DNA from: Setaria digitata
Lineage: Eukaryota; Nematoda; Chromadorea; Rhabditida; Setariidae
Direction of reading: 5' to 3'
DNA length: 38,873 bases
Assembly (NCBI GenBank): GCA_003640385.1
Contig: RCAB01000556.1
Coordinates: 1 to 38,873 of the forward strand
The position numbers and the translations under genes are program-made. Below, one piece after another: positions 1 through 11,960 of the stretch; the stretch's first letter is position 1; every line of letters starts with the position of its first letter. Under the pieces are notes generated by a model. That model had not been told where the DNA came from. It saw only the letters and a program-made list of their open reading frames with translations, and did no database searches.

Positions 1-506
1 TTTATTTGAAAATTTGTGAAATATAGCAAATTAAGAATATATACTAAATATTTCTATTTGGACGAGGTTTGCAAACAAGAAGAGGAAAAAAAGAATAATT
101 TGAAGTAATAAATTTCAGCAAAAATTTGAAATAATCGCAACAGCTCCTCCATTCAATAAGAAATATATTTGAAATATTAATAATTCACACTGCTGAAGGT
201 TAAATGTTAAATGTACCATCATCAATCTCATTATCATCAATATTGTCATCAGTATCACTACTGCTACAGTATTAATGATAGTGTTTATTATTGCTTTGAT
301 TACCATCAATTATTATTAATCAATTAAACGGCTTTTATTTACTATTATTGTTAATTGTTGTTTTTAGAAGAAAAAAAAATGAGATGAAGACGGAGAAAAT
401 GCAAAAAAAAAAAAAAAATCGATACATAACTAACTAAATTTTAGACGGAAAAAAGATGAAAAATACAAAGATAAAAAATTGAAATAATTAAACAAAAAGT
501 TAAGTA

Positions 507-676
507 AAGGAGAGAGATAGAGAGGGAGGGAGAGAGGGAAAAGGAGAGAGAGAAAGAGAGAGAGGGAGGGAGAGAGGAAGAGAGAGGAAGAGAGAGGGAG
601 AGAGAGGGAGAGGGAGGGAGAGAGAAGGAGAGAGGGGGAGAGAGAGAGAGAGAAAGGGGAGAGGGGGAAAAAAAAA
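507..676. repeat. GA-rich polypurine microsatellite
   Basis: About 170 bp are nearly pure purine on the plus strand, made of GAGA, GGGA and GGAG units and ending in an A run. It produces Ser/Leu/Pro-rich frames on the other strand that are not genes. Confidence 0.85.
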
Positions 677-825
677 GATAAAAAAAACAATATACACTCA
701 TACGTGACAATTTTTTTTCTTTTTTTACAAATATTTAAATGGAAAGGTGAAAATTTCAGGAAAATCGGATGATTTATATGAATTGGACAAAACGATGTAT
801 CAAATTTCAGCATATCAATGAAAGT

Positions 826-867
826 AAAGTATGGTCTAATAAAAATATTTATATGAATATTACCAGG
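826..867 (+). repeat. 42-bp direct repeat, copy 1
   Basis: It runs from AAAGTATGGTCTAATAAAAA to ATATTACCAGG and matches 1179-1220 at 40 of 42 positions. It sits just before a non-repetitive block with GGTGGGAGGAAG. Confidence 0.8.
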
Positions 868-1124
868 TGGGAGGAAGATTGGGGCGTGTGAAGCATTCCG
901 CCATTTCTCGTCCTCGCAAAATCATCCAATCCAATTCCAATTCTGTTTAGTTTTAGGTCAAAAATAAACAATTAATATGCTATATCTATGACAAACACTC
1001 ACAAATATACATAAATATTTATTAATATATGAATGTATCATAGAAATGCTAATATATAAATGTGTAATGCATATAAGTGTGCATATAAAGTATAATATAT
1101 ATATATATAATTTTCTCCGTCTCC

Positions 1125-1178
<54 letters not shown>
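1125..1178. repeat. Compound CT/AT microsatellite
   Basis: CT units (about 1125-1146) run directly into AT units (1147-1178). Confidence 0.85.
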
Positions 1179-1183
<5 letters not shown>

Positions 1184-1220
1184 ATGGTCTAATAAAAATA
1201 TCTATATAAATATTACCAGG
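1179..1220 (+). repeat. 42-bp direct repeat, copy 2, embedded in AT microsatellite
   Basis: Same orientation as 826-867 with two substitutions. It is flanked on both sides by AT runs (1147-1178 and 1221-1244), so the copy interrupts a microsatellite. Confidence 0.8.
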
Positions 1221-2203
1221 ATATATATATATATATATATATATACAGAAAATTCATATATTCTATTCAAGTGTTTTTTAAGCAAGAAAAGCAGCAAATG
1301 ATTCAAAATGTATAAATTCTTTCGCAATTTTTTTTTTTTTTCATATTTTCCAAATATTAGATTCTTCTAAATTCATATAAAAAAAGTCGTCTTTTAAATA
1401 TATAAAAATTACATAAATACTTCTGAAAAGAATTCAATATATATATATATAGAAATTCATAAATAGACATATATTATATTTATGAATATATATTTAAACA
1501 CCATCTGTTTGCGTCTCACTTGTCAAAGCACATACACACAAATATAAAATATAAATGATGACAACATTGAAAGATTTGAGAAGCATCTTTTCCTTTATTT
1601 CTTTTAATTTTACTATTTCTTTTCCTTGGAAAAAAAAAAAAAAAAAAAAGAAAAAGAAAAAGAAGCACATGAATAAAATATATAAACGCAATAGCATATT
1701 AAAAAATTGTTGATTTAACTGAAAAACAATCTCACGTGCATAAAAGTCTTCCAAATAAACATTTTAATTTCTTCTTTACGTTGATTGTATGATTGAATAT
1801 ACCTATTGCTTAGTAATATTAAAATATATCTACACGTATTTCTTTTTTTTCCTTATTTTACTTTATTTTCTTTCCTTTGTGTCCTTTTTCACATTGATAA
1901 AGCAAATATTGAAAACGATGAAAATGCATTTTCATAAAAATTAATTGAAATTCTTTCTTCCCTCCCTTCTACCCAAAAAAAAAAAAAAAAAAAAAGGGAA
2001 AAGATTGCTTTTTTTTTTTGCATTTGATTAAGTATTTGAGAGAAAAATTTTTCATTGCAATGAAAAACAAAAAATAAAAATAAAAATAAAAAAAAAATTG
2101 CGATGAAAATGACAAAATTAAATTAGATTAAATGAACAGCTGATCTGTGTGAAAGAGTGGCACTGGTATCGGCTGTGCGACAGATTGGCAAAAAGGAGAA
2201 TGC

Positions 2204-2325
2204 AAAAGGAGGAGGAGGAGGAGGAGGAGGAGGGGGAGGAAAAGGAGGAGGAGGAGGAGGAGGGGGAGGAAAAGGAGGAGGAGGAGGAGGAGGGGGAGGA
2301 GGAGGAGGGGGAGGAGGAAGCAGAA
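2204..2325 (+). repeat. GGA minisatellite with 30-bp higher-order period
   Basis: GGA triplets are organised into larger units that each start AAAAGG and end GGGGGAGG. Two successive 30-bp units at 2240-2269 and 2270-2299 are identical, preceded by a 36-bp version. The strand is almost pure purine. The Glu-rich or Gly-rich frames across it are likely by-products. Confidence 0.8.
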
Positions 2326-2461
2326 GGGTTGACAGATGGCCGAGAAAAACCGCCTGATGAAGAAGAAGCGAAATTGCTTAAAGCTTTATAATCATCGATC
2401 ACAGAGTGATAATGAACCCCCCCCTTCACACTCCTAGACTAAAACTATCATACGAAATTAC

Positions 2462-2499
2462 TCATTTATTATTTTGTTTTTAAACAAAATAATAAATGA
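2462..2499. repeat. Perfect inverted repeat, 18-bp arms, 2-bp spacer
   Basis: The left arm TCATTTATTATTTTGTTT (2462-2479) is the exact reverse complement of 2482-2499, with TT between. It could form a long AT hairpin or cruciform. Confidence 0.85.
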
Positions 2500-3785
2500 A
2501 AAAGCACGAGGAGGAGACAGGATCGATGAAGATGGTGATAGAAGATGGAGAAGTTTATCGAGAAAAAAAAAAAAAAAAGAGATGACTATTTTATTGCAAT
2601 CATTGAAATAATTGTTTTTTTTTTTTGAAAAATGAAAATAAAATTAAAAAAAGAAACAACATTTTAACTTTTTTTTTTTTTTAATTATCGATATTGTAGC
2701 AAATGCTGATGATGATGATCACTGCTGTTTTCATCTTGTCAGTATCTTTATCAATCATCATTATTTGACCATTGTTGTTGTTGCTATTTTTTTTTTTACG
2801 TTTAATTTTTAATTTTGTTCCCTTTCTTTAAAATATGAAATCACAATTAAACTTAGTTTTTAAACACTAAAAATATTTCATTTAAGAAAAAAAAAAGAAA
2901 AAAGAAAACAGAAAGAATGAAAGACTATAATTTCGTCTCCCTAAAATTCTCCACATTTTTGTTATAATTAAGTTTATTTCATCGAAACGATATTATCTGT
3001 TACAGTTAAAATATTGACTTGAAGATAAAAGAAGGAATAAAAATGAAAATATTATTACTATTTTTAAAATTCAATTTAAAATGGGGCCAACTGCATCATG
3101 TTTGAATGAAAGTTAATTTTTCTAAAGAAATTTTAAATCAGTTTAAATTGATTTTAGAAACGATCTTTTCTAGTCTATTCGAATTGCCGACGTTATATGA
3201 TGATAAAAAGCTAATCAATGAGTCATCACAGTACTGAAAATCCACAAACGGCAAATGAAGCATTTTTTTTCCTTTTTTCACTACCAACTTAATATTGCTG
3301 ATGAAATTAAGCACAGAACAAATGAAGCAAATTAGCTGTCTTTAGATTAATTAATTTTTTCATTAGCGATTTACACTAGATTTCATTGTCATTTTGATTC
3401 GTTGAACAAAAATTGATGAAACGCAACCCATAGACCAAGAAGAATTTGCTTTCCGTCGAAGGAGCGTCATCAGCATTCGGCAGGAAATCTGAATTTATTG
3501 CAAAAATTCATCATTTTGAATTTGGAAGTTTCATATCTTCTCGCAAGCAAAACTCAGAACTTTGGAAGCCTTGATAAGCTGAAAATTTCCGTATGAACTT
3601 CTCAAATCTAACTTTCATCAAAACTTTTCCTTCATTACTCCTAAGTATATTACATAATGGATATAGTTCCTGGTCCGCTAATAATGTATTATTTTACTCG
3701 CTGAAATCATACTTTGCTTACCCAGTTCCTGACGCAATAATCCGCAATATCCACTCAGTATTGAAGATTGTTTGCGATTTCTTCC

Positions 3786-3814
<29 letters not shown>
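3786..3814 (+). repeat. A29 homopolymer
   Basis: An uninterrupted run of 29 A that joins two open stretches by chance. Confidence 0.9.
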
Positions 3815-3816
<2 letters not shown>

Positions 3817-4208
3817 TGAAACAGCGCAATTACTTCACTTATCATTTGTATCATTCTGTTATGAAACTTACGTTACTTTACTTAATGAAGAGTCGAATTT
3901 ACGAGTCATGTGCTCATTTCAAATGAATATCTGATTAACTGGTGGTAGTTATGTTCATCGCCTAACATTTATTTGGAGTTACTAAAAATTCCTGACAAGC
4001 ATCCATCCAACAAGTGGATTGCTTACTCGTCCATATAAAGGTGATAGATTTGCATACTAGATTGGGTTAGTCTTGGCAGACACTGAAAAAAATTGCTGAT
4101 ACCGGTCTTTCAATTACTTCGGCTGCTCTATCCGCTTATTAGTGATCGAATTTTGCAGGACCGAAGTGATGGAATATGGAATTTCGCATCTCCGTATTTT
4201 TTTCCAGG

Positions 4209-4394
4209 AATAAAGGACCTGATGGTTATCCTTTTTTCACTGACAGCTTGCAAGAAATTTGGAGACACTTTAACTAGTTCAGATCAGGGACCGTAACTGA
4301 ATACAACAAACGTTATTTCGAACTGAAATGCTCTGTCAACTCTTTTAAATTCTTCAATAAAACATTCAGAAGTATTTATTGTTCCTTGAATTAA
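4209..4394 (+). pseudogene. Possible decayed coding relic
   Basis: One plus frame reads NKGPDGYPFFTDSLQEIWRH, meets a single TAG (4275-4277), then continues TVTEYNKRYFELKCSVNSF before TAA. The block is preceded by TTTTTTTCCAG. It looks more protein-like than its surroundings and sits in the probable 3' flank of the phosphodiesterase gene. The family is unknown, and chance is quite possible. Confidence 0.12.
4375..4380 (-). terminator. Candidate polyadenylation signal of the GDE1-like gene
   Basis: This is the first AATAAA on the minus strand after the TGA at 4753-4751, implying a 3' UTR of about 370 nt. A variant signal nearer the stop cannot be excluded. Confidence 0.3.
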
Positions 4395-4750
4395 TGCCTA
4401 TAAATTTATAAAGCAGTAGCATAAACCTGTTTCGTTAACTAATCAAATTGATGGACACCACAACCGAATGGAATTCACCGTCAAAGTACTTATACCGAGA
4501 TAAGAAATAACATATACAAGGAATAAATTTGTATGAAAATTTTTAAGTTTGCCATATTCTAAAAATGACATTAACATTAAACATTAAAGCGAAAAATTTT
4601 ACACAATGTTGCACTGCATACTTTTCCTGGCTTAAAAAAATGGAAAAAACGGATCAAATACCACAAGAATTTCCTTTCAAAATTGTTCTCTACAGGACGC
4701 TACAAAATAAAAAAAAAAGAAAAAGAAAAAAAAGAGAAAAATTCTTCTTT

Positions 4751-7417
4751 TCAGTTCTTCATCCTAGCCTTGTTCTGCATTTCCTTTCGTATCGTTTTCA
4801 AATCTTTATACACGTGAGGTAGGTCTGTTAGAATAGGGACCTGAAAATATTTTCCGCATCATTTATACTCAATGCAGTCTTGAAATTTCAAAAATAAAAT
4901 AGAATGGACCAATCTTTTGCTGATACGAAACGCGTCAAGACAAAACTGATGCAAGGAAAGAGCTAAAACTTAAGAAACACATACATGCAATGTATCGACC
5001 AAATACAGCATCTGACGAGGATCATTGACAGTCCAGGCAACCACTTGAATGTCTAAGTCTTTCATTCTATTCACCAATCCACTGAAATGCGAGAATTTCA
5101 TTCAAAGAAACTCCTAAAACAGTGCTATGAAGAAAAACGTCAAAAAGACATCGCTCCATCAAAACAACTTGTAAAATTTGGATGAAATGAATAAAAGGAT
5201 TTTTAAAAATTCTTTTGAACGAGTAGAGCATTCGGCTTCCATACCTGGATATTTCTTTCTCATAGACAAGTAGCATTTCAACTCCAAGGAACTGAGGTAG
5301 AAAACTATCTAAGAGTTTCATATTCACATAATCCAAAAATAATGCCAAAAGATGCTTCATTCCAGAAAATCGTGGAATACAACATTCCAGATCTTTGTAC
5401 GTTGCAAAATATGGACGCCATGTAACACCTAAATATAGATTATGAAAGCCTATATATCATATTCAATAAATTTGGACAAAAATTGCAAACCAGCCGTTAA
5501 ACTAGGTGAAAACCAGAACAGAATTAGCTATAGCGAAAACATAGTATTTCGCTTATTTTTCACATCCATCTTAACAAATCTTCTTACATGACAATGAAAT
5601 GAAATCTTTCCAAAAGAATAGAAATTACCGGTTAATATATTTGGATCAATTTTCTTCACGGCGTATGGAACCCAAGGAAAAAAAGAAGAAACAATTACAT
5701 CACCATACAGATTATTGGATGATATTATGGATACTATTTGGGAAACCATCTGAAACTGACTGCTTATATAAAATGTGTGCAGTTTTGTATTATAACCCAT
5801 ATTATGACCTTTTATATGCTTGAAATTAATATAACATGAAAATAAATTAGTGAATAATCGATTAAAAAAATCAGTGCATGTAAACACCTGAGAATCGATA
5901 CATAAAAAAAAAAAAAAAAAAAAATGACTGTCATTCTTGAAAGAATTACCTCAGGACTGCTATCTTTCACATCGAACAGCATCTTTAATTTGTTATCTCG
6001 ACAGTACTTCACGGTTGCCTCCAGAGTTGGTATATGATAAACTTTCGAGGTTGTTTGACTGTCCAGTGCACTGCAAAAAATGTTGAATAAAGGAAGTGAT
6101 AGGAGAAACAAACCGAAAAAACCCACCAAGCATCCTGATGATTTTTGCGAACTTTTCATGAAAATATCAAAAGAGACTTGCCCAAAGGAGTCTTCTTATG
6201 TTTGCCAGCCAGAAATCCGGCAGTAATACCCCGTAAGTAATACCACTTACTATCAGTAAAATATGTTCCGTCAATACTGCACTTAAACATCGAGTACGAC
6301 TGTGCCCACCAACAGCAAAACCAGTCTACCTGCTTCTTGAACTGACGGTGTTGGGGATGATTTCTTAACTGACTTTCTAAATTGTTTCAAATTAATAATT
6401 TTGCTTCAAGTAGCATGCATACTTCAATTGGATGCGGAAAGCAATCATCAAGCACCAGAAGCGAAAACAGTCAACAAAACAGCCAACCTTTTAAACAAAA
6501 TCATAAAATCGTAAAATCTATCAAAAACAAGGCATACCGATTTAAACTTACCCAAATGACTGGAACGTCTTTCCAGCATTTTTCGTTCCTAATTCTTCAA
6601 GTGTAAAGGATGCAATTAAGCCTGGTTCACCGCAAGTCCTCATCAAATCGTCATCATGCATAATCACCACGATACCATTCTTGGTTAGTGTTAAATCAAA
6701 TTCTACCAAATCCATACCCGATAATTTTGCCTAAAATGTTAATTATTGATAGATTATAAGGACAGGAACGAAAGGAAAACAGAAATAGCGTATACTCTAA
6801 CCATACAGATTTGAGAGAAAAAAAGAAAAAGTCGATAGCTCAACCTTCTCAAACGATTCAATTGTATTTTCTGGAGCGACTTTCGGCGCACCTCGATGCC
6901 CACCAACACGAAAACCTTTGAAGAATTCGATAGCCTAAAGATATCGCTTTTCATGGTAAAACCAATGGTATACATAAGTTTCCAGATATAAAAAACCTTA
7001 ACTGTTTGAACTGCTAATCTAGAATGTAATTCGTTAAGCAAAAAAAGAAAAAAAAAAATTCAAAGTAGATACTAAATCTGAAATAGTTATTTCTTCTCTG
7101 TCATCTAACAGTAACTCAGCTGACAGCAGCTAGCAAGATAAATTTACTGAAAGAGTGAAATATGAAATCGAGGAAACTTATTTTTTTTTTTAGCTTTTCA
7201 AAATGTGATTCCTAAATCTCAATAATTTTTACAATCATCAACAACATACAGCAGGAACATTAGATGGAAGGGCAAAAATACGACGTAAAATTTGCGCCAT
7301 CAGTGGTAACGCAATGAGCAGTAAGAATATTTTCAAAATTGGCCTCAATGATGGCATCACAACTAATACTCCAGCAGTAGCTATAGAAATACCCAACGTG
7401 CACTGCTCAATATCCAT
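4751..7417 (-). CDS. GDE1: GDE1/MIR16-like glycerophosphodiester phosphodiesterase, 8 exons
   Basis: This gene should hydrolyse glycerophosphodiesters (GDE1 is known for glycerophosphoinositol and N-acyl-lysophospholipid substrates) as an integral membrane enzyme. Exons on the minus strand are 7417-7250, 6934-6845, 6730-6552, 6070-5950, 5749-5629, 5428-5245, 5081-4985 and 4840-4751. They have GT/AG ends and matching phases (0,0,2,0,1,2,0) and give 349 residues, close to the about 331 of human GDE1. Hydrophobic stretches lie near residues 9-21 and 27-48. The GDPD domain starts with GGHRGAPKVAPENT (H69, R70, E78, N79), then VEFDLTLTKNG (E96, D98) and MHDDDLMRT (H111). IPTLEA (159-164), LFDVK (177-181), VVAWTVN (301-307) and PILTD (322-326) follow. 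A hydrophobic segment at about 251-281 matches the second membrane-associated part of GDE1. FDVK, not the commoner E-x-K, is also what GDE1 has. The start is the first ATG after an in-frame TAA (7423-7421). No damage is seen. Confidence 0.93.
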
Positions 7418-7433
7418 ATATTATATGATTCTC

Positions 7434-7443
7434 CTGAAAACAA
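7434..7443 (-). promoter_or_regulatory. Probable spliced-leader (trans-splice) acceptor of the GDE1-like gene
   Basis: On the minus strand a strong acceptor, TTGTTTTCAG, ends at 7434, only 16 nt before the ATG at 7417. Such a short gap between acceptor and start is typical of nematode mRNAs that receive a spliced leader. No matching donor was sought far upstream, so a cis-spliced 5' UTR intron remains possible. Confidence 0.45.
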
Positions 7444-7639
7444 ACCATTTTCAGAATCAACACATCTTTCTTTCTTTTTCCGCTTCCCTTTGCCTTCTCC
7501 CTTCTTCTTCTTCTTCTTCCCCTCTTCTGCCAGGAAACCAAACAACACCTATTTTCTACCAAATTATGTAAGAGAAACCATTTTAAATGACAAAATATAA
7601 TCGATAATACTTAGAAAGTGATAAAACACTTCAAGAAGC

Positions 7640-7740
7640 ACAAAATTTATAGCACACACGTTGATGCTTCACAGAAATATATATATTCTTCCAGCGCGAC
7701 GAACAACACTACCAACGACCGTGCTTCTTCGACCAATCAA
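7640..7740 (-). promoter_or_regulatory. Candidate promoter of the GDE1-like gene
   Basis: About 230-310 bp upstream of the start codon the minus strand carries a TATAAA hexamer (7651-7646). About 80 bp further upstream the plus strand carries GACCAATC near 7730, a CCAAT box in inverted orientation for this gene. Local GC content is higher than in the flanks. The spacing is reasonable, but the assignment rests on motifs alone. Confidence 0.3.
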
Positions 7741-7759
7741 GACTAAGGCTGGTTTATCA

Positions 7760-8632
7760 CGGAATCCAAATCGCTCTATGTGGCGATGATTGTATGCTTA
7801 AATGGGGTCGTTATGTCGGTTTTTGTGTCGCATCATCAAGATATTTTCCCCACAATGTTGTATACTGTCTTTCAGCTGATTGATCTATTTAACACATAGA
7901 GAGGGAGAGAGAGAGAGAGAGAGAAGAAAAAAAGACAGCCATTTGATTAAAAAACTAACATAAGTTTTTTGTAATTGATAAATTATTAATGGTTTGTTTT
8001 CAATCTTCTTGATTTCAGAATGTGTTTAATACGTATTTCTATATTACGGTATGAAAAATTTTGTGTTTTTAGTGCATAAATTAGTTAAATTTCCAAGAAT
8101 TAAATTTTAATTCAGTTAATGTTGATTTTCCGATACAAACTGAATTTGAACTGATTAATAATGAATTTGTTTTGCGTAGAATAATGAAATAAAGTATTTC
8201 TATTTCATTTTTTTTTTCCCAGCTTTCAAAATTAAAAAATCCTTATTAGTCAATAAGGATTTTTCCTTTCCGCACACAGGACGAAAATAAATAAGTCTTA
8301 ATTTATTTTGTTTGCTTTTTCAAGTTTTTTTTTTTTTATTAAAAGCATTTTAATTTTCGCGTAATCATTATGCTACCGTTTTGGTATGTCAATGTATCAT
8401 AATATAGTAAGCTAAAGTTTGAACAGTAAAGCCCAAAATAGCCTATGTTTAAGCTAGTCTCAGTAGTACATGTTGAAATTTGGATAGATTGAAAAATAGC
8501 TGAAATATATGTTAACAGAAATTAAATTTGTGCGATTTTCTTCTTTGGTATAATGGCATTGTCATCTACTACTCCAAGTGCCAGCGGATCTCTTTTTCGA
8601 CTGGTTTTTTTTTTTTTTTACTACTACTAGAA

Positions 8633-8671
<39 letters not shown>

Positions 8672-11600
8672 AAAAATAGTTAAAAACAGTAGTAGTATTA
8701 CTATGGCAATATAGTGATTATAGTAGTTCGCGATCTCACTTATGTAGTTGACAAAATCAGTTTTTTCAAAAAGGAAAAAGAAAACATGATTTTTCTTTTT
8801 ACCCACATTCCATGTGTTTTTAATGTTTAGCGAAAAAGAAAAAATTTTTTTTAAGTTTTTTATTTGGTCATTTAATGAATTCGAAATTTCGTAAAATGTT
8901 TCTTTTCAGTAAATGTTACAGTCAGATGGGACGATCTGGATACGGTTGTGGAAAAATGAAAAAAAAAAAAAACGAATGGAAAGGTCAATGTAAAAATGGG
9001 ATAAAAGGAATGAACAGGTACACTTCAATCTCACTTTTTTCTTTTTGAAACAATTAAGTATGTTAATTTTAGGTGGGGAATTGTAGCAAGCTGATAAAAT
9101 ATATTTAATTCTGCAATGATAAATATGCAAATTTTCCTGAAAATTCCCTTCTCTTTTTCCTTCTTTTTTTTTTTCTTCCATTCTTTCCTTTCTTTTTTTT
9201 TTTTTTTTTTTTTCTTTTTTCTTTTTAAACTTTTGTCAAAAATTCTGTCCTTATTATTCATTATCAAAAAATCGAAATTTTAATACTTCGAACTTTTATC
9301 TCATATCCATGCGTAATTATTGCCAATAGTTGAAATTAAATAATTTGAAGGGTCATATATTTTTAGAATATTGTACTGTTTTATAAATACTAGCTTTAAT
9401 AAAATAAAATTATTGCGTAATACATATGTAATTGGTATTGTCATGTGAATCTCATTTATCAAATTAATTATGTTAGTATTTTATTTTTTTTTTATTTTAA
9501 AAAATTTTTCCCCTCATCCTTTAAAAGTATTTTTATTTTTAGTGATCGAACCATAAAGCATTAATTTAATGTAATGAGAATTATAATTTAACATATTTAA
9601 AATGATTCTTTTTTATTTTTCCTTTTTGAAATAAGATTATAAACCAAACATGATAACGTCATGATATGATGTGATAATAGTAGAAGATAATGATAATGAT
9701 CCTATTTGATAATTATTGAATTGATGGCAAATTGGGTGAGTGAAAGGTTATCAGTGACAGGTTTATTTGATAGTGATACACTACAACAGATGGATAATTA
9801 TTGCTGTTTGATGTCATTTATAATTTTTCAAACAGGAGGAATTTCAGCATGCTGTAGTGGACATTGCTCTCCTTATCATTTCATCATCATTCCTTTTCCC
9901 ACCTTTCTCCATTCTCTATCATTACGCATCGATGATTAAAGATATTGAGAGATTCGTATCGTTATCAGCATCCAATATCATTTTGCCCGTTTATTATAAA
10001 AATTTTTATTTTCTACTGATAAAAAAAAAAAAAGAAAGGAAAAAAAAACTGAAAAATTAGTGAGAATAAATCAAATATTTGGCATAAAAATAGAAATAAA
10101 AAATAGATGAAAGTTAAAAATGAGTGAATCAGTTTAAAAAGTTTCAAGCAAAACGAAAAAGTATTCGTATTTTTTAATTTTAAACATTTATAAAAAATAT
10201 TCGGCAATTATTGGGTGATAAAACTGTCAAATTTAAGTTTAGGCAGAAAATTTAAAACAGTCGTATTTCGCTGGATAGATTTTTGGATGGAATAAAATTA
10301 ATCATCTATAGGAACTGTTAAATTTGATAAAAATCGTTATGTTGACGAGAAAAAAAAAATGCCAGCGTTAAATAAAGTCACGAAAAAAAAAAAAGTTCTT
10401 GAAAGAACAGGAAAAAAATCTTAGTTACGAAATGGTAATAATGATCAAGTTACACAGTATAAATAATAAAAACAAATTGGAAATACTTTCTCTATGATAA
10501 TTTTGATACTCATTAAATTTATATTATTTACTGCCTTTATTGTAGATATTTTGCTTTACTTTATAAAAAAAATACTTTAAACTTTTCATTATTTATTTAA
10601 ATTATTTTTCCGGTTAATTTTGGGTAAATATGCGTTTCTGATTAAATTAGTTAAAATCCAAATCTAAGCTGTATTTAATTTTAACTAATATAACTAATTA
10701 CGCTTACTTAGATGTGATTTTCACTACATTTACATACTCATTTCCTTAATTTAAATTTATTTCAAAAATAAATCTATTCCTTAATTTAAAATTATTTCAA
10801 TCAGTTCCTAATGGCGTGCTTAACTGGCCGCAGAGGACTGGCTAATTATGATGATGTGTACTGAAAATTTTGGAAGAAAATTTGTTAATCAATGAAGTAG
10901 CGGAGCCATCCTTAGCTAATTTCGAGGAATTGAAATGGAAAAGTTTAATCTCGTGGTTAACTTTTAAATTATCAAACGGTGAATAAAACATCCGTTTCAA
11001 AGGTCATTTAATCTTGCGCATCAGTCATCATCATTTCTTAATATTTTATCAAAAAAAGAAACTTGCAAACATATCGTTTTAATTATGTCATTGTAATGTT
11101 CCATTTTTATTATCTATCATTATTTAATAAGCAAACGATTGATTTAAAGTGAAGAAAATGAAAAATCAAAAAACTGGTAAAATATGAACAAAAAAAAAGA
11201 AATGAAAAGCATTTTCTGCGATAAGTACTATAGAAACACATTTAAAAAGCAAAAATTTTTTTTTTTTAAATATTCAATAATACTATTTGTTTAAGAAATT
11301 TTATATTTCAATGTGTCATAGTTTGAAATCAATGAAAATGGTAGCCACATATTTTAACGAAGTAATTCTCCGAATGTTTCCTGGATCGACACTCATCAAT
11401 CAATCCATGTTTTTCGAATAATTTGTTGGTGAACATTCCATGAAAAAGAAAAAAAAAAAAGACTTTTTTTTTTTTTTTTGTTTTTAAAGCTTTACTGAAT
11501 CCTTCGATGTGTTCATTATTGTGTAAAAGCAAGTGATCAAACTACAGATTACTACACATTTGCTTCCGAGAATTTCTCCCCTGAGTAAACAAGAAAAAAA

Positions 11601-11950
11601 AAAAGCAAAAAAGAGAAAGAAAAAAGTACCACAGAAATGTCCTAAATTTTTTTTTTTTTTTATGTTGAACAACAAAGTAACGATAAGAAAAAAAATTTCC
11701 ATTTTAAATTAAATTAAATTTTTTGAAGAAGTTAAAATAGAATTCGGTTCGAAATTTTACAAAGGAATAATGAAAGCTTGAAATTTAATGAGAAAATGAT
11801 AAGAAATTAGGAATGGAATAAATGATGTTTTTGCAGAAATTACGTTGCAATGTTTAGAATGATGGCCAGAAAAAAAAAAAAAAAAAAAGTCTATTTAATC
11901 TACATCTATTAAAAATCACTGTATATCTATATTTAAACGTTAGTCCTCGC
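7760..11950. other. Intergenic region without a recognised gene
   Basis: AT-rich DNA with a GA microsatellite (about 7901-7924), an A30 run (8640-8669), T runs near 9192-9213, a 13-bp stem-loop (8235-8264) and several shorter A/T runs. Open frames are poly-Lys/Phe artefacts. No splice-compatible coding blocks were seen. Confidence 0.55.
8235..8264. repeat. Perfect 13-bp stem-loop with 4-nt loop
   Basis: AAAAATCCTTATT, loop AGTC, then AATAAGGATTTTT. It ends in a T run, so it looks like a bacterial terminator, but the context is a eukaryotic intergenic region. Confidence 0.75.
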
Positions 11951-11960
11951 ATATCTTCCT

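Larger units (their letters stand above)
1..4370. other. AT-rich intergenic region without a recognised gene
   Basis: The region contains GA, CT/AT and AT microsatellites, A and T homopolymers up to 29 bases, the GGA minisatellite, a perfect inverted repeat and a two-copy 42-bp direct repeat (listed separately). Open frames are low-complexity translations of these repeats. A frame at 3593-3781 (including NGYSSWSANNVLFYSLKS) has no supporting signals. Confidence 0.6.

Noticed and set aside
430..813. Ser/Leu/Pro-rich frames on minus
   Set aside because: They are translations of the GA-rich microsatellite, open in several frames at once.
2149..2391. Glu-rich 80-codon open frame on plus
   Set aside because: It is created by the GGA minisatellite; two other frames are open too, and no start or splice context supports it.
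8560..8720. TACTACTACTAG and CAGTAGTAGTA on either side of an A30 run as a large hairpin
   Set aside because: The arms match only over about 10 bp and the spacing differs; simple triplet repeats explain it.
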